A stretch of DNA of 9,485 bases from Candidatus Poseidoniales archaeon (GCA_028821815.1 JAPKEY010000049.1:1-9485), one strand, 5' to 3'; shown: positions 1 to 6,073, counted from the stretch's first letter. The notes: a model not told the origin generated them from the letters alone. Translations and numbers: made by a program.

Positions 1-24
1 TGAAACACAGTCAGTCCCTAATCA
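1..24 (+). other. leuS: leucyl-tRNA synthetase segment next to the KMSKS loop, broken by two in-frame stops
   Basis: Reading the leuS frame back to the window edge gives stop, N, T, V, S, P, stop, S, then the ATG at 25. In class Ia synthetases the residues after KMSKSK run roughly G-N-x-V-x-P-x-x-x-I-x-x-Y-G-A-D, and this stretch fits that pattern exactly except at the two stops. TGA at 1-3 would be Gly if it were GGA, and TAA at 19-21 would be Glu if it were GAA. Each therefore differs from the expected codon by one G-to-T change. Since the rest of the gene is intact, edge sequencing or assembly error is the simplest explanation; a true nonsense pair is possible. ATG 25 is unlikely to be a natural start. 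Confidence 0.55.
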
Positions 25-1008
25 ATGATTGGGAAATATGGTGCAGACACTGTTAGACTGTTCATCCTCTTTGGCGCAAATCCAGAGGCAGGTATGGATT
101 GGTCTGATTCAGCAATCGATTCAAATTATCGCCAAATAAAAGCTATTCATTCTGCACTAACTCAAGGAATTGAAAACAATTCAGAATCTGGTGTGATGGA
201 TGAATGGCTTCTCGCTCGCTCGCACCAGGCTCACGGTAGTTGGGTGGACAGTATGTCGGATGTTAGCCTTCGTGATGGAGTGATGATTAGTCACTTCGAA
301 ATGCTCACCGATTGGCAATGGGCCCAAAGACGAGGGGGGGTAAGCGCCAATGCCAGTCGCAAATATCTGGCCACTTGGATTCCAATGCTATACCCTACGA
401 CGCCACATCTCGCAGAAGAAATGTGGAAAATGTTGGGCCAAGATACCATGCTTGCCCTCACCATTATAGACATGAATTCCACAAAAGAGAATTCTATTCG
501 AGATACAATCGTACTGGGTCAAGAAGAATATCTGCGACGCGTGATTGACCGAGCACGAAGTGTGCGAGAATTGGCCGAGCGTCACACTGAAGGAAATCTC
601 TCAGCCGTCATTATTCAAACTGCACAAGATTGGAAGGTAGATCTTGCAGCCCAAGCGATTCGAATGCACGATGATGATTTTGATTTCAAACAAGGCGGAA
701 ATAAATTTTTACAGACACAAAAATGCTTCCAAGATGAGGGATTAAAAGGTGATGTTATACAATTTTGGCGCGCCATTGTCGTTGGTCAAAAGAAGCGGAG
801 AGGTAGAATTCACACGTGGGGTGAACAAGAAAGAGCCCTCGTTTCAAGTGAGTACGATGAGATCGGTTTCATCTCTCAAAATACTGAATTTATCGCCGTA
901 GCACTGGGAATCAAAAATGTCGAAGTTTACCGTGCAGGAGATGGCGAAGATGTGGCGGGAAAAGCTCGCTCAAGTCTTCCATTGGAGCCTGGAATCGCTT
1001 GGAGGTGA
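25..1008 (+). CDS. leuS: leucyl-tRNA synthetase, archaeal type, C-terminal part (5' end missing)
   Basis: This is the C-terminal third of the enzyme that charges tRNA-Leu with leucine in the cytoplasm. The visible part starts just after the KMSKS loop with YGADTVRLF (residues 5-13 of this frame), the end of the Rossmann catalytic domain. Residues about 58-150 form the helical anticodon-binding domain, with DEWLLAR and YPTTPHLAEEMW as the familiar signatures. Residues about 160-327 are the C-terminal domain found in archaeal LeuRS, including the IIQTAQDWK segment and the ending PLEPGIAWR, which parallels archaeal LeuRS tails ending in PLKPAI. Editing domain, HIGH motif and KMSKS lie left of the window. 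The ATG at 25 is an internal methionine, not a start. The stop TGA at 1006-1008 lies inside the ribosome-binding site of the next gene, so the two are probably translationally coupled. A run of seven G near 333-339 does not break the frame. IleRS or ValRS are less likely because the C-terminal domain is of LeuRS type. Confidence 0.88.
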   Translation: MIGKYGADTVRLFILFGANPEAGMDWSDSAIDSNYRQIKAIHSALTQGIENNSESGVMDEWLLARSHQAHGSWVDSMSDVSLRDGVMISHFEMLTDWQWAQRRGGVSANASRKYLATWIPMLYPTTPHLAEEMWKMLGQDTMLALTIIDMNSTKENSIRDTIVLGQEEYLRRVIDRARSVRELAERHTEGNLSAVIIQTAQDWKVDLAAQAIRMHDDDFDFKQGGNKFLQTQKCFQDEGLKGDVIQFWRAIVVGQKKRRGRIHTWGEQERALVSSEYDEIGFISQNTEFIAVALGIKNVEVYRAGDGEDVAGKARSSLPLEPGIAWR

Positions 1009-1009
1009 T
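1001..1009 (+). promoter_or_regulatory. strong ribosome-binding site overlapping the leuS stop
   Basis: GGAGGTGAT is a full-length match to the complement of the archaeal 16S rRNA 3' end. It contains the leuS stop codon (TGA 1006-1008) and lies 4-5 bases before the TTG at 1014, which it selects as the start of the DCC-family gene over the upstream in-frame TTG at 999 and GTG at 1005. Confidence 0.8.
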
Positions 1010-1013
1010 TTCG

Positions 1014-1364
1014 TTGCCTACTGTTTTGTTTGATGGGTTCTGCTCTACCTGCAATCGATGGGCGCAGTGGATTTCAAAACGTGATTCAAAGAAAGTGTTT
1101 GAATTGATTCCACAAGAATCCCTAGAGGGTGATGAAGTTATGGAATCTTGTCCTGATGCACTGAAAAATGTAGACTCTGTGTACATTGTAAGTGGTGATC
1201 AATGGTATGTCCGCTCAAGCGCAGTTTGCCGTATGCTATGGAAACTCAGATTTTATTGGAAAATTGCTGGGATTCTGTTGTGGTTAATTCCCCGGCCCCT
1301 GCGCGACTATGGATACGACATGGTCGCCAAGCGTCGGCATGGGTTGCTTACCTCGAATTCATGA
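1014..1364 (+). CDS. DCC-family (DUF393) thiol-disulfide oxidoreductase-like protein
   Basis: A 116-residue protein of the DCC1/YuxK-like family (DUF393). The N-terminus has a beta strand followed by the family's D-G-x-C-x-x-C motif (D7, G8, C10, C13), resembling a thioredoxin-type redox pair. The middle has DSVYIVSGDQWYVRSSA (about 54-70), and the C-terminal part has IPRPLRDYGYD (92-102), both classic landmarks of the family. Length is typical. The substrate is unknown for most members; a redox role is inferred from the CxxC pair. The hydrophobic stretch KIAGILLWLIP (83-93) is a conserved family helix and not necessarily membrane-spanning. TTG 1014 is chosen because GGAGGTGAT sits just upstream; an in-frame TTG at 999 would lie before that site. 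The gene is sandwiched between leuS and the CDIN1-like nuclease gene and is probably co-transcribed with both. Confidence 0.82.
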   Translation: MPTVLFDGFCSTCNRWAQWISKRDSKKVFELIPQESLEGDEVMESCPDALKNVDSVYIVSGDQWYVRSSAVCRMLWKLRFYWKIAGILLWLIPRPLRDYGYDMVAKRRHGLLTSNS

Positions 1365-1367
1365 ACC

Positions 1368-1385
1368 CCCTCTCGTTGGAGAGGG
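1368..1385 (+). repeat. perfect 7-bp hairpin covering the ribosome-binding site of the nuclease gene
   Basis: CCCTCTC (1368-1374), loop GTTG, GAGAGGG (1379-1385). It starts 3 bases after the stop of the DCC-family gene and its 3' arm contains the purine-rich GGAGAGGG that serves as the ribosome-binding site for GTG 1389. In RNA the stem would hide this site. A ribosome terminating at 1364 would cover the stem, so translational coupling is a reasonable inference. There is no T-run, so it is not a typical terminator. Confidence 0.6.
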
Positions 1386-1388
1386 ACA

Positions 1389-2504
1389 GTGAGTTCTAAT
1401 CCGAATCCCAAGAAGGATTCCGCCTCCTCAAATTCCAACGCATCGAAGAAAGGCTCGACTGGGGCTCGAAAGCGGAAAGGACGGCGGGGCGGTTCGAAGA
1501 AAAATGCGAATCTGGGGAAAAATACCAACCAAATTGATCAAGAGGCAGTACTCAGGGCCAATGAACGATTTGATCGAAGCCCTCCCGCCATGGGTTTGCC
1601 AGCAAATCTCGACCCTGCGCCTAGGGCAATCAAAATGGAGTGGAAGCTTTCACCCGTCCCTAAAAATATTGAACGTGAAGTTCACGATATTGTTTGTCGA
1701 CCCGGTGAATTCGGTTTTCTAGACGATAAGCGAGTTGACGAAATTGCAAAACTCATCGGAGACCGTCCGATTTCACTTGAACAAGCCCTGAGTCTTCGTG
1801 CGGCCCTCAATCAAGAAAAAGCAGTTTTCAGTCATGGAAGATTGCAACGCAGAGCGCGAGAAATGCTTCGTAAATACGAGGGGGGAGAAAGTGTACTTTC
1901 ACTATCAAAGCGCTATGACTTCCCGCCAGTCAATCTATTCCGTGCAATTCTGACAGCAAGAAACTGGTCGAAAAATCGAATCAAAGAAACTCTTCGTGAA
2001 CCTGACAAGAAATTGAAGGAGCGAGATTTGGCTGAATTTAGAAAAGCGGAAGCGGAAGATCGAGTGACCCATGTCAACCAAACTGAAACCCATCATGCTG
2101 CAGATTTATTTGAGAAGGTATTGTGTGATCATTTTACAGCAAATGGTGTTCGTTACCGAACACAGACTGAACTACTGAAGGAACAAGTTGCATCTGAAGG
2201 TCGGCCTGTTCGCACTCCTGATTTATTGATGCTTGATCATGTAGAAATCAATGGTGTCCCTGTCGCTTGGATTGATGCCAAACATTTCTACGGTGCAGGC
2301 CTTTCTTTCCAGCGAAAGAAAACACAAAAACAAGTCACTCGCTATGCCGAAGAGTGGGGTCATGGAGCAATCATTTACCGCCACGGTTTTTGTGATGGCG
2401 TGAAATTGAAAGGTGCTATTCAGTTGGATGCGAGTCCAATCGATTTAACCGAACTCATTGAACACAACAAGCGATTGAATACTGAGCGACTCAATGAAGA
2501 TTGA
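1389..2504 (+). CDS. TPD / CDIN1 (C15orf41)-like PD-(D/E)XK nuclease with basic N-terminal tail
   Basis: A 371-residue protein whose C-terminal half matches the TPD family typified by eukaryotic CDIN1, the codanin-1-interacting nuclease. Residues 1-48 are a low-complexity Lys/Arg/Ser/Gly tail (for example RKRKGRRGGSKK), probably binding nucleic acid. Residues about 110-200 are helical; 165-200 looks like a helix-turn-helix (ESVLSLSKRYDFPPVNLFRA). The nuclease fold begins near 232: a helix with E242, then RTPD (275-278) with the family-naming T-P-D, strand WIDAK (294-298) giving D278...D296-x-K298 as the PD-(D/E)XK core, and GHGAIIYRHGF (324-334), the counterpart of the G-P/H-G-hydrophobic-IY...GF strand in CDIN1. 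All expected catalytic residues are present. The GTG start at 1389 follows GGAGAGGG closely. It overlaps the pantoate kinase gene tail to tail by 14 bp. The substrate is unknown; a role in DNA processing is inference. Family assignment is from remembered motif order, not a search. Confidence 0.72.
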   Translation: MSSNPNPKKDSASSNSNASKKGSTGARKRKGRRGGSKKNANLGKNTNQIDQEAVLRANERFDRSPPAMGLPANLDPAPRAIKMEWKLSPVPKNIEREVHDIVCRPGEFGFLDDKRVDEIAKLIGDRPISLEQALSLRAALNQEKAVFSHGRLQRRAREMLRKYEGGESVLSLSKRYDFPPVNLFRAILTARNWSKNRIKETLREPDKKLKERDLAEFRKAEAEDRVTHVNQTETHHAADLFEKVLCDHFTANGVRYRTQTELLKEQVASEGRPVRTPDLLMLDHVEINGVPVAWIDAKHFYGAGLSFQRKKTQKQVTRYAEEWGHGAIIYRHGFCDGVKLKGAIQLDASPIDLTELIEHNKRLNTERLNED

Positions 2505-3465
2505 GTGCATCGGCAGCTACTGAGGCTGACGTCGCTCCGAGACCCCGCATCTGTAAATTTTCGATGACCGAATCCTGCCACTCGACTGGGATTGGGAATT
2601 CGCCGGGTACTATGACTGCACTTTCCCCCAACATGCAAAGTCGTGTTACGAGCGCTCCATCTGCAAAACCAGCACCAGCAAGGGCACTGCCAATCAAATG
2701 GAGTAAATCAAGGCGGTTGGAATCCTCCAATAACCCTGATCGGTCGGCAAATTCAGCACTTTTTGACAATAATTCGGCCCATCGAGATTCGTCCCAATGG
2801 CCCTCGCGTAGTCCGAATAGACAATGTTCTCCAGCCGCACGAATCGCTAATTTCCATTCCCCATCATCAATGTAATTCGATGTATGTTGACTCGAAGTAG
2901 TTCTCCAAACAACAACCAAGGGAATTTCGGCGTACCATGACAGAACTGCTCCGGGCCCCCCCAATCCATCGGGTAACTGTGGGCAACCAGGTTCCAATCG
3001 TAGTTCAACACCGCCTGCGTGTAAAGCAGCAACATCACCAAGCCCCCCTGATAAACGACGTTCTACTCGGTGTGCAATGTGGACTGCGCGAGCGCGCGCG
3101 ACATCCTCACTGGTACCTAATGCACGTTGAATGGCTAAGGCGCAACCTATGGCGCCAGCGGCAGAAAGACCGAATCCTTGTGAGGCGGGTAATTCCCCCT
3201 TATGTGTCAGAGTCCAATCATATTCGCCAAAAGCAGATTCATGACTCTTGAGTTCTTCAAGCACCAAATGATGTAATTCTGAACCCGGTGCATCCCCCTC
3301 TATTGTGAGACTTCCATTTCCGGGTTGGCCAATGGCTTCGATAATAACGCCACGGTCTAAGGACAGCCCTGCACCTCGGCTTCCCTGCTCCAGTAAACTA
3401 TCAGCATCATCTTGGATACTAAAAATTAGCGTAACGTGCCCACCCACATGGGCCTGACCTTGCAT
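2491..3465 (-). CDS. pantoate kinase (archaeal coenzyme A biosynthesis)
   Basis: A GHMP-superfamily kinase that phosphorylates pantoate to 4-phosphopantoate, the archaeal route to coenzyme A, working with phosphopantothenate synthetase in the cytoplasm. Recognisable PoK landmarks, counted from ATG 3465, are GGHVTLIFSI (8-17, where most PoKs have APGH-TGFF), EQGSRGAGLSL (26-36), the GHMP glycine-rich ATP loop ELPASQGFGLSAAGA (91-105), and GLGDVAALHAGG (141-152) with D144. The C-terminal GHMP domain follows. The 324-residue length is normal. Two starts are possible: ATG 3465, which puts the conserved block at the usual distance from the N-terminus, or GTG 3492, which adds nine residues. Neither has a clear ribosome-binding site, and I prefer ATG. 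The gene follows rpoD closely on the same strand and is likely the last gene of that operon. Confidence 0.85.
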   Translation of the reverse strand: MQGQAHVGGHVTLIFSIQDDADSLLEQGSRGAGLSLDRGVIIEAIGQPGNGSLTIEGDAPGSELHHLVLEELKSHESAFGEYDWTLTHKGELPASQGFGLSAAGAIGCALAIQRALGTSEDVARARAVHIAHRVERRLSGGLGDVAALHAGGVELRLEPGCPQLPDGLGGPGAVLSWYAEIPLVVVWRTTSSQHTSNYIDDGEWKLAIRAAGEHCLFGLREGHWDESRWAELLSKSAEFADRSGLLEDSNRLDLLHLIGSALAGAGFADGALVTRLCMLGESAVIVPGEFPIPVEWQDSVIENLQMRGLGATSASVAADALNLH

Positions 3466-3492
3466 CACGAACCCACGAGGGGGATGTTGCAC

Positions 3493-3509
3493 TTGAGTGT
3501 ATAACTCAA
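3493..3509. repeat. inverted repeat spanning the rpoD stop codon
   Basis: TTGAGT (3493-3498), 5-base centre GTATA, ACTCAA (3504-3509): a perfect 6-bp inverted repeat. On the minus strand it includes the rpoD stop TGA (3508-3506) and ends directly before the alternative GTG start of the pantoate kinase at 3492. It could fold as a weak A/T-rich stem-loop in the mRNA or be a dyad binding site. No function can be assigned. Confidence 0.4.
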
Positions 3510-4396
3510 AGGTCCTCTGCCAATTGCTTGGAGAGGTTGGAAAATCGGGCGGAAAGCGCCATACATCCCTTGCTAAATGCTGTACGGGCAGTCATCGAAC
3601 CATCAGTGTCGAAGCTAAAGACATATTCGCCTGGAACCTCTTCAAGTGTGATGGCATCTGCAAAGTCTTCGATTCGAGCGGTGCCGTCACCCACGTGATG
3701 CATCTCGCGAATGAGAGTCTCAACCTTCTTCACATCCTCAAGTTTCTTGTTCTTGAAATCTGATTTATCGATTGATAATTCCAAATCCCAAAGTTCCTTG
3801 GCCTTACCGGGTCTCGCAATTGTTGCAATCTTTCGTGAACTGAAAGACACGCCAGAGACTGGGTTCCACTTGGAGTGATCCGAACCAACACCGAGCACGG
3901 CGTATGCATAGAATTCAATGTACTGCCCTGTGAAAAGTTTGGTAATGGGTATAGCATGATACATTTCTGGGATTTGCAACTTCTCTTCGCCGAGAACATT
4001 GAGGTCACCAGCGGTTACAAGATGACCTTCGGGTGTTCCTCTTGCACTACAGTGGTAGATGATTTGGCTTGCAGGAGTTCCCCATTCTTCACGAGGTAGG
4101 CCCTCATTTCCAGGGTCATCTTTCAAGAAGCAAAATTCATCATGGAATGTTGGGATAGGAATCATTGCCAAACGATGTGCAATCACTTCGTCGGGAATTG
4201 CACCTATGGATTCGTAGACTTCTCCTGTCGCACTGTCGTCAATCGTCCCCAATTCAAAGCGAACTTTGGAAATTGCCATCTTGGGTACGTCACACATCAG
4301 TGTTCGGCGCAAGGCGTTCGCGAATGCACGGTCGGTTTCCTTGAGGAGGACCGTTACATGGTCATCACGTTCTTCGATAATTTCGATCTTAACCAT
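3506..4396 (-). CDS. rpoD: DNA-directed RNA polymerase subunit D (Rpo3)
   Basis: The archaeal counterpart of bacterial alpha and eukaryotic Rpb3/AC40; with subunit L it forms the platform on which RNA polymerase assembles. The N-terminal dimerisation domain shows NALRRTLMCDVPKMAI (27-42, counted from ATG 4396) and DEVIAHRLAMIPI (69-81). H174 to P179 (HSKWNP) opens the region that in many archaea carries a cysteine-rich iron-sulfur domain. Here about residues 180-250 contain no cysteine, so that cluster is absent, while the C-terminal dimerisation part (YVFSFDTDGSMT, 258-269) is intact. Total 296 residues, slightly long. There are two in-frame ATGs: 4405 is only one base from the AGGGGA sequence, whereas 4396 lies nine bases after it and gives the usual short N-terminus, so 4396 is preferred. 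It follows rps11 in the conserved archaeal order. Confidence 0.95.
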   Translation of the reverse strand: MVKIEIIEERDDHVTVLLKETDRAFANALRRTLMCDVPKMAISKVRFELGTIDDSATGEVYESIGAIPDEVIAHRLAMIPIPTFHDEFCFLKDDPGNEGLPREEWGTPASQIIYHCSARGTPEGHLVTAGDLNVLGEEKLQIPEMYHAIPITKLFTGQYIEFYAYAVLGVGSDHSKWNPVSGVSFSSRKIATIARPGKAKELWDLELSIDKSDFKNKKLEDVKKVETLIREMHHVGDGTARIEDFADAITLEEVPGEYVFSFDTDGSMTARTAFSKGCMALSARFSNLSKQLAEDL

Positions 4397-4414
4397 AATT
4401 CTCATTCCCCTGTA

Positions 4415-4801
4415 TCATACACGGCGACCACGACGGCCACCCTTCTTCTTCGTTCCATCGTGAGGAATCGGTGTTACATCCTCTATTCTTGTGATTGTCA
4501 TCCCTGCACGGGTAAGAGCCCGGATTGCAGCCTGTGCACCGGGACCGGTGTTTGGTGATTTATTACCTCCAACACCCCGATACTTGACAATGACTTGTGT
4601 GAATTCCTTTTCTTTCAGCATATCTGCAATTCTCTCAGCCGCACGCGTTGCAGCAAACTGGCCGCCAGCATCACTAGCTTTCTTGGTCACCTGTCCACCA
4701 CTCACTTTAGCAACGGTTTCAGCACCCGTCAAATCGGTCGCTGTCAAGAGTACATTGTTGTATGAACTGTAGATGTGGAGTACGGCCTTGTGTGACGACA
4801 T
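4415..4801 (-). CDS. rps11: 30S ribosomal protein uS11 (S11)
   Basis: A 128-residue protein of the small-subunit platform that contacts the mRNA exit/E-site region together with uS7. Hallmarks are the N-terminal strand AVLHIYSSYNNVLLTATD (6-23), GGQFAATRAAERI (47-59), VKYRGVGGN (72-80), and the basic C-terminal tail GTKKKGGRRGRRV (116-128) typical of archaeal and eukaryotic S11. The ATG at 4801 overlaps the rps4 stop by one base (TGATG), and a GGGGGTGA ribosome-binding site lies inside the end of rps4. A GTG codon just before (4804) is less likely to be the start. Its position between rps4 and rpoD is the standard archaeal order. Confidence 0.97.
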   Translation of the reverse strand: MSSHKAVLHIYSSYNNVLLTATDLTGAETVAKVSGGQVTKKASDAGGQFAATRAAERIADMLKEKEFTQVIVKYRGVGGNKSPNTGPGAQAAIRALTRAGMTITRIEDVTPIPHDGTKKKGGRRGRRV

Positions 4802-5472
4802 CACGCCTCACCCCCTTTGACCTCGGTATCTTCCGCTGCTGGAGCAGATTCGGCTGCTTCGGCGACACCTGCAACAAACTCCTCAGTAGGAGCATTGTTG
4901 TCTTTCCCTTCCTCATATTCAGCTGCAGCCCGAGTTACCTCAATCTCAGCACGAATTGGGTGTGCCTCATCCGTCAATGGTGAAGTGTGATGGTAGACCA
5001 AGGTATTCTCATCATCACGAGTGATAATGTAACTTGGCACGGTCATTTTTTGATCGCCCAAACCGATGTGGCCATGGATTACCAATTGTCGTGCTTGCCG
5101 CATCGATGATGCGAGGCCGCGGTAGTATACCTGGCTCTGCAAGCGTCGGCTCAGTACGTGCTCAACACCAATTTGTAGAATGTCGTCCAGTGAAGCGCCG
5201 TCACCCAATAGGCCACGACGGTAAAGTGACTCAACGAGATCAGTCTTCTCTCTTGAAAAATGACCTTCTGTTGTATCGACTCGTCCGATGAGCTTCATTG
5301 CGTTCTGCCTCCAACGGCGTAGTTTCGATTTGGCCTTCCAAATCTCCTTCATTCCGCCAATCTTCTTGAGACCGAATTGTTCTTTGAGAGCGTGCTCTTC
5401 TTCGATTCGCCCCTTCTTCCAAGGGTGGGTCGGAGTGTCATACTTGGGTCGTGCAAATTTTGGATGTCCCAT
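4801..5472 (-). CDS. rps4: 30S ribosomal protein uS4 (S4) with acidic C-terminal extension
   Basis: A primary 16S rRNA-binding protein that nucleates the body of the small subunit. The start MGHPKFARPKYDTPTHPW is the canonical archaeal N-terminus. Residues about 107-165 form the S4 RNA-binding fold with SRRLQSQVYYRGLASSMRQA, followed by ARQLVIHGHIGLG. The ATG at 5472 is fixed by GGGAGGTGA five bases upstream; the in-frame codons further upstream actually encode that site. The protein is 223 residues. The conserved core ends near 180, and the last 43 residues are an Ala/Glu-rich acidic tail (PTEEFVAGVAEAAESAPAAE and beyond) that most archaeal S4 proteins lack. The gene follows rps13 by 17 bases and overlaps rps11 by one base. 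Confidence 0.96.
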   Translation of the reverse strand: MGHPKFARPKYDTPTHPWKKGRIEEEHALKEQFGLKKIGGMKEIWKAKSKLRRWRQNAMKLIGRVDTTEGHFSREKTDLVESLYRRGLLGDGASLDDILQIGVEHVLSRRLQSQVYYRGLASSMRQARQLVIHGHIGLGDQKMTVPSYIITRDDENTLVYHHTSPLTDEAHPIRAEIEVTRAAAEYEEGKDNNAPTEEFVAGVAEAAESAPAAEDTEVKGGEA

Positions 5473-5489
5473 ACATTTCACCTCCCATC

Positions 5490-5957
5490 TCACGGCTTGC
5501 GCTGCACACCGAGTGTGAGGCCTGTTCGTCCATTTGAACGAGTTCGCTGTCCGCGAACACGCTTTCTTGCTGCGTGGCGAAGACCACGATATGCCTTGGT
5601 GGAGCGGAGACGTGCGATGTCATCATCTTGTGTCATACCCACTTCCATTGAGAATAAATGTAATTCGTCACCAGTTTCGATGTCGCGCTGGCGGTTCAAC
5701 ATCCAAAGTGGTACTTGCTCTGGATATGCGTCAATAGCTTCTCGGATCTTATCGTGCTCTGCATCAGTCAAATTACCGCCCAACTTCTCTTTGTCAACAC
5801 CTGCAATCTTGCAGATTTGAAGAGCAGTACGAACACCTACTCCCTTCACACTTGTCAATCCCATCCCGATTCGGGATAGTCCGTCTATGTCACTGTCAGC
5901 AAGTCGGATGATGTAGTTGAAATCTGCTCCGAGTTCTTTCTCGTCAATTTTAGCCAT
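5490..5957 (-). CDS. rps13: 30S ribosomal protein uS13 (S13)
   Basis: A head protein of the small subunit that contacts the P-site tRNA and forms intersubunit bridges. The 155-residue length is typical for archaea. Visible landmarks are FNYIIRLADSDIDG (13-26), the helix-hairpin-helix segment GLTSVKGVGVRTALQI (33-48), VPLWMLNRQRDIETGDELHL (82-101), AYRGLRHAARKRVRGQRTRS (122-141) and the basic C-terminus. The ATG at 5957 is preceded by GGGAGG at good spacing (minus strand, about 5966-5971). It is the first gene of the rps13-rps4-rps11-rpoD cluster and sits behind a 116-base gap holding a likely promoter. Confidence 0.97.
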   Translation of the reverse strand: MAKIDEKELGADFNYIIRLADSDIDGLSRIGMGLTSVKGVGVRTALQICKIAGVDKEKLGGNLTDAEHDKIREAIDAYPEQVPLWMLNRQRDIETGDELHLFSMEVGMTQDDDIARLRSTKAYRGLRHAARKRVRGQRTRSNGRTGLTLGVQRKP

Positions 5958-6073
5958 TTTTGGGTCCTCCCCTGTTCACCAGTTGCCCAGTGGCCTCATG
6001 TGAGGCATCCTCGCGACTCGCCCCCCCTATATGAACGGCTCGTAGGGTATCAAATGCCCCTACGGGGCAGGAA
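5958..6073 (-). promoter_or_regulatory. leader and probable promoter of the rps13 operon
   Basis: The largest gene-free gap in the window. On the minus strand it holds, in order: a 6-bp hairpin after the methyltransferase stop (6069-6055), a TATA-like TTCATATA (6035-6028), a run of seven G (6027-6021), an inverted repeat GCCTCA-TG-TGAGGC (6006-5993), and the ribosome-binding site GGGAGG before ATG 5957. If the TATA-like element works at the usual distance of about 25 bases, transcription would start near 6005, giving a leader of roughly 50 bases that begins at the inverted repeat. The purine-rich BRE expected upstream of the TATA box is weak. The promoter is inferred from position and one motif. 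Confidence 0.45.
6055..6069 (-). terminator. stem-loop just after the methyltransferase stop
   Basis: TGCCCC, loop of three, GGGGCA: a perfect 6-bp G/C-rich stem beginning four bases after the stop of the methyltransferase gene (6074-6076). On the minus strand it is followed by only three T. It could mark the 3' end of the upstream transcript or pause polymerase before the rps13 promoter. Archaeal termination normally depends on T-runs more than hairpins, so the terminator call is tentative. Confidence 0.35.

Noticed and set aside
331..340. Run of seven G in leuS as a possible frameshift site
   Set aside because: The LeuRS signatures before and after the run are in the same frame, so no frameshift has happened here.
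2501..2875. Plus-strand open frame opposite the pantoate kinase
   Set aside because: It lies wholly antisense to a well-recognised gene, has no family features and no ribosome-binding site of note; it is a shadow.
5377..5820. 147-codon plus-strand frame across rps4 and rps13
   Set aside because: Antisense to two ribosomal protein genes with strong identity; the composition is that of a reversed ribosomal gene.
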